This document shows positions 24,856 through 33,512 of a stretch of 64,000 nt of DNA, piece after piece. The number at the start of each line of letters is the position of its first letter. Positions within the stretch are counted from its first letter, which is position 1. This DNA comes from Mesorhizobium sp. ORS 3359 (GTDB lineage Bacteria > Pseudomonadota > Alphaproteobacteria > Rhizobiales > Rhizobiaceae). The notes beneath the pieces are model-generated. The model did not search any database. It saw nothing but the letters and a program-made list of their open reading frames with translations, and was not told the DNA's origin. Made by a program: the position numbers and the translations under genes. The stretch is from assembly GCA_000824845.1 (NCBI GenBank), contig CCNC01000045.1:141438-205437 (forward strand), written 5' to 3'.

Positions 24856-25752
24856 TTAATAGGCCGCGGCCGAGCCGGGTATCGCCTGAAGGCGCTCGAT
24901 GTCCTGACGGGGCGGGGCGCCGAACAGGCGCCGATATTCGCGGCTGAACTGGGACGGGCTGTCGTAGCCGACCGCGAAACCGGCCGTGCCGGCGTTGGCC
25001 CCGTCGGCCAGCATCAGCCTTCGCGCTTCCTGCAGGCGTAGCTGCTTTTGATATTCGAGCGGGGTCATGCGTGTGATCGCCTTGAAGTGGGCGTGAAGCG
25101 ACGACGTGCTCATACCTGAGGCGGCGGCAATCTCGTCGATCCGCAACTGCGTGTGGAAGCCGTTGCGTATCGTGGCGATGGCGCGGCTCACCTGGTTCAG
25201 GTGGCTGTCGACGGTTCCCATTTGACGAAGCGTTGCGCCATGTGGACCGGTGAGCAGACGGTAGAGAATTTCGCGCTCCACGAGCGGGGCCAGGACATCG
25301 ATGGTCTCGGGGCGATCGAGCAGCTTCACCAATCGGCATGCGGCATCGATCAGGTCAGGATCGCTTGGATAGACGGCAAGCACGGGCAAGTCCTTCTCGG
25401 AAGAAACCCGCTGCTCGGTCACAAGCAGGTCGGCAAGTGCCGGGGGGTCGAAGTCGATCTTGCAGCAAAGATATGGCGCGGCCGGACTGGCCTCGAGAAC
25501 ATGGCCGACCAGAGGCAGGTCGACCGAAACAAGAAGATAGCTCGATGCATCATAGACCACGCTCTGGCCGGCCAGCGAGACGCGCTTCGACCCTTGGGCG
25601 ATTATGCAAAGCGAAGCTTCATAGACCGCCGGCACCGGCGCGCTGGGATGGTCGGCGCGAATGAGCGACAGCCGGGGCACAGCGGTTCCGGATATGCCGG
25701 AAACCGGTGCGAACCGCGAGATCAGCTGAGCCAGGTCGGCAATTTTGTTCAT
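24856..25752 (-). CDS. AraC-family regulator (AraC_N cupin type)
   Basis: The 298-residue protein has an N-terminal AraC_N domain, with YEASLCIIAQGSKRVSLAGQSVVYDASSYLLVSVDLPLVGHV, and a C-terminal helix-turn-helix pair (RIDEIAAASGMSTSSLHAHFKAITRMTPLEYQKQLRLQEARRLM and FAVGYDSPSQFSREYRRLFGAPP). It is divergent from an SDR gene with 148 bp between the starts, a very common YqhC-like arrangement for aldehyde or electrophile response. Confidence 0.92.
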   Translation of the reverse strand: MNKIADLAQLISRFAPVSGISGTAVPRLSLIRADHPSAPVPAVYEASLCIIAQGSKRVSLAGQSVVYDASSYLLVSVDLPLVGHVLEASPAAPYLCCKIDFDPPALADLLVTEQRVSSEKDLPVLAVYPSDPDLIDAACRLVKLLDRPETIDVLAPLVEREILYRLLTGPHGATLRQMGTVDSHLNQVSRAIATIRNGFHTQLRIDEIAAASGMSTSSLHAHFKAITRMTPLEYQKQLRLQEARRLMLADGANAGTAGFAVGYDSPSQFSREYRRLFGAPPRQDIERLQAIPGSAAAY

Positions 25753-25900
25753 GCCGCATAAATCTGCATCGCGCGTAATGTTGCAAGGCTTGGTCGGCTA
25801 TTTGGAGGATCGTGCAAACTCTTTGGACGATTGCGCTACCGCTCTCCGCCTTCGCGCCACCATTTTTCGACCCGTCACCGCAAGCGAAAGGGAAACGATC

Positions 25901-26626
25901 ATGACGGGACTGAGAGACAAGGTTGTATTGATCACCGGCGCCTCGAGCGGCATCGGCGAAGCGACGGTTCGCGAGCTCTCATCGGCGGGCGCCAGGCTGT
26001 TTATCGGCGCCCGACGCGGCGAGCGTCTGAAGGCGCTGGCCGAGGAAATCGGTGAACGCGTCGCCTGGCGCGAGCTCGACGTAACGAAGGCTGAGAGCTT
26101 CGATGCGTTCGCCGATGCCGCGCACGCCGAATTTGGACGGATCGATGTGCTGGTCAACAATGCCGGCGTTATGCCGCTGTCGCCGCTTGCCGCCCTGAAG
26201 CGCGATGAGTGGGCGCGCATGATCAACGTCAACATCTTCGGCGTGCTGAACGGGATCGCTTCGGTGCTGCCGCGCTTCGTCGCGCAGAAAAACGGGCACG
26301 TGGTCAACGTGGCGTCCGTCGGCGCGCATCTCGTGCTGCCCACTGCGGCGGTCTACTGCGGCACCAAATATGCAGTATGGGCGATCACGGAAGGCTTGCG
26401 CCAGGAGCATGACGACATCCGCGCCACGATCATCTCGCCCGGCGTGACCGCGACCGAACTGGGCGACGACATCAGCGATCCCCAGGTGGCCGCGGCTTTG
26501 AAGGAGTGGCGGCAGAAATCGCTGACGCCGGACGCCATCGCCCGTGCGATCCGCTTCGCCCTCGAACAGCCCGACGGCGTCGACGTCAACGAAGTGATCG
26601 TGCGCCCGACGGCGGCGAATATGTAG
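25901..26626 (+). CDS. Classical SDR oxidoreductase
   Basis: This 241-residue protein has intact classical SDR motifs: TGASSGIGEA (cofactor loop), NNAGVM, catalytic Ser in NVASVG and YCGTK. The start at ATG 25901 is supported by GAAAGGGA upstream, and an in-frame extension to 25745 is not conserved in character. It probably acts on an alcohol or aldehyde under control of the divergent AraC protein. The precise substrate is unknown. Confidence 0.92.
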   Translation: MTGLRDKVVLITGASSGIGEATVRELSSAGARLFIGARRGERLKALAEEIGERVAWRELDVTKAESFDAFADAAHAEFGRIDVLVNNAGVMPLSPLAALKRDEWARMINVNIFGVLNGIASVLPRFVAQKNGHVVNVASVGAHLVLPTAAVYCGTKYAVWAITEGLRQEHDDIRATIISPGVTATELGDDISDPQVAAALKEWRQKSLTPDAIARAIRFALEQPDGVDVNEVIVRPTAANM

Positions 26627-26665
26627 ACATTCGTCTGCCAAGATGCCGATTGTCAGTGAATGACG

Positions 26666-26694
26666 GGCAGGCCGGCGTTTCGCGCCGGCCTGCC
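26666..26694. terminator. Bidirectional hairpin between convergent genes
   Basis: A perfect 12-bp stem GGCAGGCCGGCG/CGCCGGCCTGCC (26666-26677 with 26683-26694) with a TTTCG loop lies between the SDR stop and the aas stop. There is no long T-run. Confidence 0.65.
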
Positions 26695-26705
26695 TCGGTT
26701 ATGGA

Positions 26706-29700
26706 TCACGCAGCCTTGATCTTCAGCTCCTCCTCGCCGCGCACCATCCGGGTCACGCCGGCGAAGTCGAGCTTGCCGGAACCGAGCACCGGCACTTTCG
26801 GCACGACCCGCACTTCGGCCGGCACCATCAGGTCCATGGCGCCATTCGCCTTGGCGAAGGCGAGGAAGTCCGCGCGGGTCGCGCTGGGCGCTTCCGTGAT
26901 GAGGATAAGCTTCTCGCCCTTGCGCGCGTCCGGCACTGTGGCGACGGCCGACAGCGAACCTTTCCACAGTTCGCCGGCCAGCGCTTCGACCGCGGCGAGC
27001 GAGATCATCTCGCCGCCGATCTTGGCGAAGCGCTTGGCGCGGCCGCGAATCGAGATGAAGCCGGCATCATCGACGGTGACGACATCGCCGGTGTCGTGCC
27101 AGCCGTCTTTCAGTGGCTCGATCACGCCGGGGTTCTCGACCCGCAGATAGCCCGACATGACGTTCGGGCCGCGCACGAACAGTCGCCCGCCTTCGTCGAC
27201 GCCAGGCACCGGGTCCAGACGATACTCCATGCCGGGCATGATTTTGCCGACGCTGCCCGACTTGTTGTACATCGGCGTGTTGATGGCGATCACCGGGGCT
27301 GCTTCCGTCACGCCGTAGCCCTCGAGGATGCGCAGGCCGAATTTCTCCATATAGGTCGTGCGCGTCGCCGCCTTAACCGGCTCGGCGCCGGCGAAGCAAT
27401 AGCGCACCGAGCGGAAGTCGTAGGGATGCGCGGTGCGCGCATAGCCGGCGAGGAACGTATCGGTGCCGAAGATGATCGTCGCGTTCGACCCGTAGATCAG
27501 TTCCGGCACGATGCGGTAGTGCAGCGGCGAGGGGTAGAAATAGACCGGCACGCCCGAGATCAGCGGCAGCACCGTCCCCGCCGTCATGCCGAACGAATGG
27601 AAGATCGGCAGCACGTTGAACACCTTGTCGCCCGAGTGGAAGTCGATGCGCGACGCCGCCTGGGCGGCGTTGGCCAGGATGTTGCGGTGGGTGAGCACCA
27701 CGCCCTTGGGCGTGCCTTCCGAGCCGGAGGTGAACAGGATCGCTGCAGGATCGTCCGCCTTGCGCGCCACCCGCGGCGTTGTCTTGCGCAAGAGGCCGAG
27801 CAGCTTGTCCTTGAGGGCGATCGTGGCGCGCAGGTCGTCGAGCCAGACGATGTCGACCGAGCGGCCGATCTCTTCCACCACCGGCCCGAGCTTGGCCTGT
27901 TCGACGAAGGCGCGGGAGGTGAGCACCGTCTTCACCTCGGCGGCCTTGCAGGCCGACAGGATGTTGGCTGCACCCGCGGTGAAGTTGATCATCGCCGGCA
28001 CCTTGCCAGCCGACATGACCCCGAGCAGCGTCGCGCAGGAGCCGTTGGCGTTGGGCAGCATGATGCCCAGCGTCTCTTGTCCCGCATAGAGATGCTCGAA
28101 CTTCTCGCCGAGCACTGCGGCGGCGGTGAGCAGCTTGCCGAAGCTCAGCGAACCGGTGACCGGATCTTGCACGGCGAGTTCCTTCATGCCGCGCTCATGG
28201 GCCGTCTCGATGATCTTCTGAAGCACCGTCTTGTCGATATCCTGGGTGCGGAAGACGAGGTCCGACATCACCTGGTAGAGCGCGGAGCCCGCCGCGGCCC
28301 GGCGCTGGCGCCCCTTCAACTCCTGGGGGACTTCGAGCTTCACCGGCTCCAGGATGGTCACCTTGACCTTCGGGAACAGGCGATGGCGCACATGCTGGGA
28401 GGAGAGCCGCGAGAAGTAGCTCTTCTCCAGCCCTTCGATGCGCACCGGCACCACCATCGAGCCGGTCTTGTCGGCGACCATGGCCGCGCCGTCATAGACC
28501 TTCATCAGGCCGCCCGTGACGGTGATGCGGCCCTCCGGGAAGATGACCAGCGGATCGCCGCCCTGCACGATCTTGATCAGCGTGCGGGTCGACATCGGCT
28601 TCGCCGGATTGAGCGGCAGCGCGCGGGCGAGCTTCATGAAGGGCTTCATCCACCAGGCCTGGGCGATCGTGTAGTCGATGGCGAAGACCGGCTCCTCGTC
28701 GGTCAGCGTCAGCGCCAGCGGACCGTCGAGGAAGCTGACATGGTTGAGCGCCAGGATCGGCGCCTTGCCGGCCGCCTTGAGATTGTCGAGCCCCTCGACC
28801 TCCAGCCGCAGGAAGGCGCGGAACAGGATCGAGACGAAGTCGCGGAACGGATTGGTCGGCAGGAATTTCAGCATCAGCCAGGCGGCAATCGCGTTGGCGA
28901 CGACGAGGCCGAACAGGATGCCCGCGATGGAGACGCCGGCAGCCTGGATGGCGGCGACAAGGATGCCGCCGACCGTCATGAAGCCGGCATTGACGATGCT
29001 GACCGCGGCGACGACCCGGGCGCGGCGCGCCTCCGGCGACCAGGCCTGCACGGCGGCGAAGGTCGGCACCACCAGGAATGCGGCGGCAATGGCCATGCCG
29101 GCGAGGTCGATGGCCAGACGGATGGTGTTCGGGCCGGCGAAGAAGGCCGACAGGCTGGCGGCTGTCGGCGAAGGCTGCATGCTGCCGATGGTCCAGGCAA
29201 GATGCAGGCCGAACAGCGCCATCAGCGCGGTGCCGACCGGCGCGGGCAAAAGCACCATGCGGCCCTGCGACATCCAGGCGGCGATGGCCGAGCCGACGGC
29301 GATCGAGACGGCGAACACCGCGAGATAGGCGGTGACGGCGATCTCGTTGCCGCCGAGCGAATCCTTGATCATCGCCGGCAGGATCGAAAGCACGATGGCC
29401 CCGACCAGCCAGAACCAGGAGGTCATCAGGCCGGCGCGCCAGATGCGCGTATCGGTGCGCAGGTCGGCGACCTGCCGCCAGGTCGAGCGCAAGATGTTCC
29501 AGTCGATGGTGAGGTTAGGAGCAGCCGAACCGGTGGACGGGATATAGCGGCTGATCAGCCAGCAGCCGACGGCGAGCGCCATCATGATCGGTCCGAACAC
29601 CGCGACGCCGATGCCGTCTGCGGAAACGACGCCGCCGGCAATCGTGCCGCCTAGGATCGCGGCGAAGGTAGCCGACTCGATCCAGGCATTGGCCTTGGGC

Positions 29701-30110
29701 AGTTCCTTGCGCTCGAGATGATCCGGCAGGATGCCATATTTGATCGGCCCGAACAGCGCCGAGATGATGCCGAACATCAAGAGCGCCGTCATCAGCACCG
29801 GGATCGAGGACAGCGCGATGCCGATGACGGCGACGGCGGCCGCGGCGATCTCGGTGAATTTCAGGCGCCGCGCGATGAGCGCCTTGTCGAAGCGGTCGGC
29901 GATCTCGCCGCCAAGCGCCGAAAGCAACAGGAAGGGGGCCATGAAGACAGCGCCGGCCAGCGTCACCAGCGACGCGGCCTGGTCCTTCGCCAGCGTGAAG
30001 AGAATGAGGAACACCAGTGTGTTCTTCAGGAAATTGTCGTTGAAGGCCGAGAGGAATTGCGTCCAGAAGAGAGGCGCGAAGCGCCGCGACATCATCAGAT
30101 GGGTGTTCAT
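26706..30110 (-). CDS. aas: MFS-PlsC-AMP-binding fusion: LplT-Aas lysophospholipid salvage protein
   Basis: The 1134-residue protein joins three parts. Residues 1 to about 420 form an MFS domain that begins like E. coli LplT (FWTQFLSAFNDNFLKNT). About 425-630 is a PlsC acyltransferase with the NHxxxxD motif at H457-D462. About 640-1130 is an acyl-ACP synthetase/AMP-binding domain with LFTSGSEGTPKGVVLTH. In E. coli LplT and Aas are separate; here transporter, acyltransferase and acyl-ACP synthetase are one chain that would flip lysophosphatidylethanolamine inward and reacylate it. The start at 30110 is preferred over 30164 because homology begins there. Confidence 0.93.
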   Translation of the reverse strand: MNTHLMMSRRFAPLFWTQFLSAFNDNFLKNTLVFLILFTLAKDQAASLVTLAGAVFMAPFLLLSALGGEIADRFDKALIARRLKFTEIAAAAVAVIGIALSSIPVLMTALLMFGIISALFGPIKYGILPDHLERKELPKANAWIESATFAAILGGTIAGGVVSADGIGVAVFGPIMMALAVGCWLISRYIPSTGSAAPNLTIDWNILRSTWRQVADLRTDTRIWRAGLMTSWFWLVGAIVLSILPAMIKDSLGGNEIAVTAYLAVFAVSIAVGSAIAAWMSQGRMVLLPAPVGTALMALFGLHLAWTIGSMQPSPTAASLSAFFAGPNTIRLAIDLAGMAIAAAFLVVPTFAAVQAWSPEARRARVVAAVSIVNAGFMTVGGILVAAIQAAGVSIAGILFGLVVANAIAAWLMLKFLPTNPFRDFVSILFRAFLRLEVEGLDNLKAAGKAPILALNHVSFLDGPLALTLTDEEPVFAIDYTIAQAWWMKPFMKLARALPLNPAKPMSTRTLIKIVQGGDPLVIFPEGRITVTGGLMKVYDGAAMVADKTGSMVVPVRIEGLEKSYFSRLSSQHVRHRLFPKVKVTILEPVKLEVPQELKGRQRRAAAGSALYQVMSDLVFRTQDIDKTVLQKIIETAHERGMKELAVQDPVTGSLSFGKLLTAAAVLGEKFEHLYAGQETLGIMLPNANGSCATLLGVMSAGKVPAMINFTAGAANILSACKAAEVKTVLTSRAFVEQAKLGPVVEEIGRSVDIVWLDDLRATIALKDKLLGLLRKTTPRVARKADDPAAILFTSGSEGTPKGVVLTHRNILANAAQAASRIDFHSGDKVFNVLPIFHSFGMTAGTVLPLISGVPVYFYPSPLHYRIVPELIYGSNATIIFGTDTFLAGYARTAHPYDFRSVRYCFAGAEPVKAATRTTYMEKFGLRILEGYGVTEAAPVIAINTPMYNKSGSVGKIMPGMEYRLDPVPGVDEGGRLFVRGPNVMSGYLRVENPGVIEPLKDGWHDTGDVVTVDDAGFISIRGRAKRFAKIGGEMISLAAVEALAGELWKGSLSAVATVPDARKGEKLILITEAPSATRADFLAFAKANGAMDLMVPAEVRVVPKVPVLGSGKLDFAGVTRMVRGEEELKIKAA

Positions 30111-30650
30111 GGCAATTTCCATTGGGCAAGTCCGGCTGGCAATCCGTTTGGACTGAGCGGACACTTGCGCGGTTTGAGCCTTGTTTACCGGGAACCGGTT
30201 AAACTTCGTTACTGCGATTTATTCCAATCCATTTGTTTCTTGTTCTGGGTGCATGGAATCCATCGTCCATGATCCGTCTCCAGGCCTTCCAGGCACTCGA
30301 CTGCTTGCGGGCTTGGTTGTCGGCGAGCATCGATATGATCCTTTCGTTTCAGCATTAGGCCGGATCGGAGACAGCCTGTTTCAGGCCGGATACAATCCAA
30401 TGAACATCGTTCATATTTGCAGCATAGCACATCGTGAACGACGTTCAAGAGGAAAAATGAACAGCGTTCACAATTAGAATTGGTGAATGAGATCATGTTG
30501 GATGCGAGCTTCGCGCGACCCGGCGTTCAGGAGAACAACGGAACGTTAGACAAGCTCTCGATTTTGCGGCGACTGGAGCTACACCAGCCGGCCGCAAACG
30601 GCTATCAATCGTCGCGAAGTCATGCTTCGGGGTGGTGAGAGGCGCGCGGC
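30111..30650. other. 540-bp intergenic region without a convincing gene
   Basis: Between aas and the SWIM gene there is a comparatively AT-rich stretch. Candidate frames at 30181-30477 (+), 30209-30496 (-) and 30495-30638 (+) have no recognisable motif, poor ribosome-binding sites and composition unlike neighbours. The clear feature is the operator array at 30401-30470. The aas leader would be about 290 bases long if its promoter lies at that array. Confidence 0.6.
30401..30470. promoter_or_regulatory. Three copies of a 13-bp palindrome TGAAC-N3-GTTCA
   Basis: Perfect palindromes occur at 30401-30413 (N3 = ATC), 30435-30447 (GAC) and 30458-30470 (AGC), with centres 34 and 23 bp apart. The symmetry and spacing are those of a TetR-family or similar dimer operator. 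No regulator gene is adjacent; the array lies about 290 bp upstream of aas and 180 bp upstream of the SWIM cassette, so either could be the target. Confidence 0.7.
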
Positions 30651-32051
30651 TTGCAGCTGGATTTGAAAACAATTGAGGCTTTCGCCCCCGATCAGGCCTC
30701 GCTTGGCGCAGCCGCCAAGCTGACCAAGCGGTCGAACTGGCCCAGGCTTGAAGCGCATGAACAGCTGCCGCTGATCTGGGGCGAATGCCAGGGCTCGGGC
30801 TCCAATCCCTACCGGGTCGCGTTCGACACCTCCGACCACGGCTATAAATGCACCTGCCCGTCGCGGAAATTCCCCTGCAAGCACATTCTGGCGCTGGCCT
30901 GGATCGGCGCCACGGCGTCCGACAGTTTCACCCGCGTCGACCAGACGCCCGATTGGGTGAACGACTGGCTCGGCAGGCGCCGCAAGCCTGGGCAGCCGCC
31001 GGCCGCGGCGCCAGCGCGCGCGGAAGGCAAAAGCATAGACGAAGCATCGCGGCAGGAAGAGGCACCTCCTGTTGAGAGCGTTGCTGCCGCCGAACGCCGC
31101 GAGGCGGCGCAGCGTAAACGGGCGGAGGACACGCGCAGCGCGGTTTCGGCCGCGCTCGACGAGCTCGACCAGTGGATCGCCGACCAGTTGCGGCTCGGCC
31201 TGGCCGGCTTTGTCGATGCCTCGAGCGAGCGCTGCCGCCGCATCGCCGCACGGCTGGTCGACCTGAAGGCGACGGCGCTCGCCGGGCGCATCGACGAATT
31301 GCCCGCGAAGCTGATGGCGCTGCGCGGCGAGGAGCGGCCGGACGCCGCGATCCGCGAGTTGGGCAAGCTGGTGCTGCTTGCCAAGGCCTGGCGCGCGGCA
31401 CCCGATGATGCCGAGCTGAAACGCCTGGTGTCGGCATCGGAGACGCGCGACCAGATCCTCGCCAATCCCGACGCCGTTCAGGTCGAGAGCGACTGGGAGG
31501 TGCTTGGCGAGAAGATCGAGACCCGCCGCGACGGCCTCGTCAGCCACGCGACCTGGCTGCTCGACCTGAAAAGCACAACGCCGCGATTTGCCGTGCTGCT
31601 CGATTTCTTCCCGGCTTCCGCCGGACGCCGCTCCGGCGCCTTCGCGGCGGGCGACCGCTTCAGAGCGAGGCTGGTGTTCTATCCGTCGCGCAATCCGCTG
31701 CGGGCGCTGGTCGCCGAACGGCTGGGCGACGTGGCGCCCGGCGCGTGGCCGACATTCGTCCCGGATGCAGCCGGCGATCCCCTGGCCGCCTACGCCGCCT
31801 TCCAGGACTGCGCCCCATGGCTGTCGGACTGCCCCATCATCCTGCCGGCCGGCGCGATCGCGTTGGACGAAAAGGACGGCGCCTGGTGGCAGGTGGCAAA
31901 CGATCCGCACGGCATCGCCTTGCCTGTCGCCGGCTCCGTCCACCAGACCTTGCTCGGCATCGATCTCGCGGCGACGGCGGCGCTCTGGAACGGCGCCAGG
32001 CTCGAGCTGCTGGCCTCGCAAAGCAGCATCGGGAGGCTCGATCTGTCATGA
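30651..32051 (+). CDS. SWIM zinc-finger protein (gene 1 of five-gene MoxR-VWA cassette)
   Basis: The 466-residue protein carries a SWIM finger CxCx6CxH with ligands C67, C69, C76 and H78 (YKCTCPSRKFPCKHILALAW) after a short N-terminal region. A Pro/Ala-rich linker (about residues 110-150) and a long helical C-terminal part of unknown function follow. SWIM fingers bind DNA or protein. The start is TTG 30651; no better ATG is near. Its stop overlaps the next start by 4 bp (ATGA), so it is translationally coupled to the DUF5691-like gene. Homologues typically precede DUF5691, MoxR, DUF5682 and VWA genes. Confidence 0.88.
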   Translation: MQLDLKTIEAFAPDQASLGAAAKLTKRSNWPRLEAHEQLPLIWGECQGSGSNPYRVAFDTSDHGYKCTCPSRKFPCKHILALAWIGATASDSFTRVDQTPDWVNDWLGRRRKPGQPPAAAPARAEGKSIDEASRQEEAPPVESVAAAERREAAQRKRAEDTRSAVSAALDELDQWIADQLRLGLAGFVDASSERCRRIAARLVDLKATALAGRIDELPAKLMALRGEERPDAAIRELGKLVLLAKAWRAAPDDAELKRLVSASETRDQILANPDAVQVESDWEVLGEKIETRRDGLVSHATWLLDLKSTTPRFAVLLDFFPASAGRRSGAFAAGDRFRARLVFYPSRNPLRALVAERLGDVAPGAWPTFVPDAAGDPLAAYAAFQDCAPWLSDCPIILPAGAIALDEKDGAWWQVANDPHGIALPVAGSVHQTLLGIDLAATAALWNGARLELLASQSSIGRLDLS

Positions 32052-33493
32052 ATGAGCTCGACCAAGCAGGGCTGGCGCGGCTGCGCGACGGCTGGATTTC
32101 CGGCGGAGCCGCTTACGAGCTTGCGCCCGCCGAATGGAAGGAGGTCGCCGCGGCTTCGAGCGCCGACGAGCAGGAGCGGCGGCTCTTGGCCATCGCCGCG
32201 CAGGCGCTGGATGTCGCGCTTCGCCCCGCGGCGCCGAAGAGCTTGAAGCGGCGCCTGCCGCTGCCGGTGTTGGCCTTGCCGATGCTTCCCGAACGGCTGC
32301 GACCGTTGTTGCGTGCCGCGCTTAAATATGCGGCTGATGCGCGGCTCAAGACCCGCGTGGCCGCGCTTGTCGCCAGCCGAGGCTTCGTGCTGCATCCGAT
32401 GGACTGGATGCCCGCTGCGACGGATCAGGAAAGCCCGGATATCTACGCCCCCTGGGTCGACTGGCAGGCAGGCGCGGACAGCGAGAAAAAATCCCGCAAC
32501 GAGTCTCTGACGGCGGAAACCTGGGATGATTTCTATCCCGCCGCGCGTCGTAGCGCGCTGGTCGATTTGCGGCGCTCCGCACCCGCATTGGCGCGGACCC
32601 TTATCGAGACAAAAGGGGCAAGCGAGCCCGCCGAGGTCAGGCTTGCACTCATCGAACTCATGCGTTTCGGCCTTGGTGCCGATGATGTGCCATTTCTGAA
32701 GAGCCTGTCCGCCGATCGCTCGGGCAAGGTGCGCGAAATGGCGGGCCGGCTGCTGGCACGGTTAGGGGAACGTGGAAATCCGGCTGGCGGCGGGTCGGAA
32801 GATCCGATAGCCGAGCTCGCCGCTTTCATCGAGGAAGGCAAATCCGGTTTCATCCGCCGCCGCACTACCTATGCGCCGATAAAACCCAAGTCACAGGCGC
32901 AACAAGCACGTCGCGCCGATTTGTTCGCCACCTGTTATTTCGGCGATCTCGTCGCCCGCTTCGGCAGAACAGAGCCCGATTTCATTGGCGCTTGGCAGTT
33001 CGGCGTCGATGACGGTGCCGATCTCTTTTTGGTTCGAATGGTCTCGGTGTCCGGTGGCGATGCGGCAGTGGCCAGTTTGGCGGATCTGCTTGTCGCCGCT
33101 GGCGGCAGGCTGGCGCTTCTCGCCCTCCAGCTCATGCTGCGTTTGGACAGCGGCAGGAAGCGAGCTCTGATCAGGCAGATCCTGAATGATGCGCAAAACC
33201 TGGCCGCTCTCAATATGGTCGAAGGCGCGGAAGCAGGATGGCTCGAATGGAGCGACCTCGCAAAAGGCAAGGCTATTTCGGCGCTGCGGTCCGCCATCTC
33301 GGGCGACAACGACGTTACGAAACGAAACGCCGAGCAACATCTCGAAGCCCTGGGCTTTTTGGCCAATCCAATGACGGCGGAAAAATTGATCGGCGAGGTC
33401 GTTGCCGCCGGCCTGCCGCCCGCATCCCCATCGCTTAGCCTGCTGCGGCTCAACGCAGCGCTGACCGAAAACCCGTCTCAATCCGACAGATGA
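32048..33493 (+). CDS. DUF5691-like protein (gene 2 of cassette)
   Basis: The 481-residue soluble protein starts at ATG 32048, overlapping the SWIM gene. It is rich in Leu/Ala/Arg helices of the HEAT/ARM-like kind (for example LIELMRFGLGADDVPFLKSLSADRSGKVREMAGRLLARLGE), which suggests a scaffold. The N-terminal tract PPSLK-like RRLPLPVLALPMLPERLRPLLRAALKYA and a downstream HPMDWMP are recognisable as the family usually labelled DUF5691. No catalytic motif is visible. The moxR gene follows after 19 bp with GGAGAAG as ribosome-binding site. Confidence 0.75.
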   Translation: MNELDQAGLARLRDGWISGGAAYELAPAEWKEVAAASSADEQERRLLAIAAQALDVALRPAAPKSLKRRLPLPVLALPMLPERLRPLLRAALKYAADARLKTRVAALVASRGFVLHPMDWMPAATDQESPDIYAPWVDWQAGADSEKKSRNESLTAETWDDFYPAARRSALVDLRRSAPALARTLIETKGASEPAEVRLALIELMRFGLGADDVPFLKSLSADRSGKVREMAGRLLARLGERGNPAGGGSEDPIAELAAFIEEGKSGFIRRRTTYAPIKPKSQAQQARRADLFATCYFGDLVARFGRTEPDFIGAWQFGVDDGADLFLVRMVSVSGGDAAVASLADLLVAAGGRLALLALQLMLRLDSGRKRALIRQILNDAQNLAALNMVEGAEAGWLEWSDLAKGKAISALRSAISGDNDVTKRNAEQHLEALGFLANPMTAEKLIGEVVAAGLPPASPSLSLLRLNAALTENPSQSDR

Positions 33494-33512
33494 TCAACCC
33501 GGAGAAGATCGC

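Noticed and set aside
27096..29654. An 852-codon plus-strand frame within aas
   Set aside because: Antisense to the PlsC and AMP-binding domains of the fusion protein, with no recognisable motif and low-complexity RHRQD composition.
30181..30638. Short frames between aas and the SWIM gene (30181-30477 +, 30209-30496 -, 30495-30638 +)
   Set aside because: No motif, unusual composition, no Shine-Dalgarno sequence, and they overlap the operator array.
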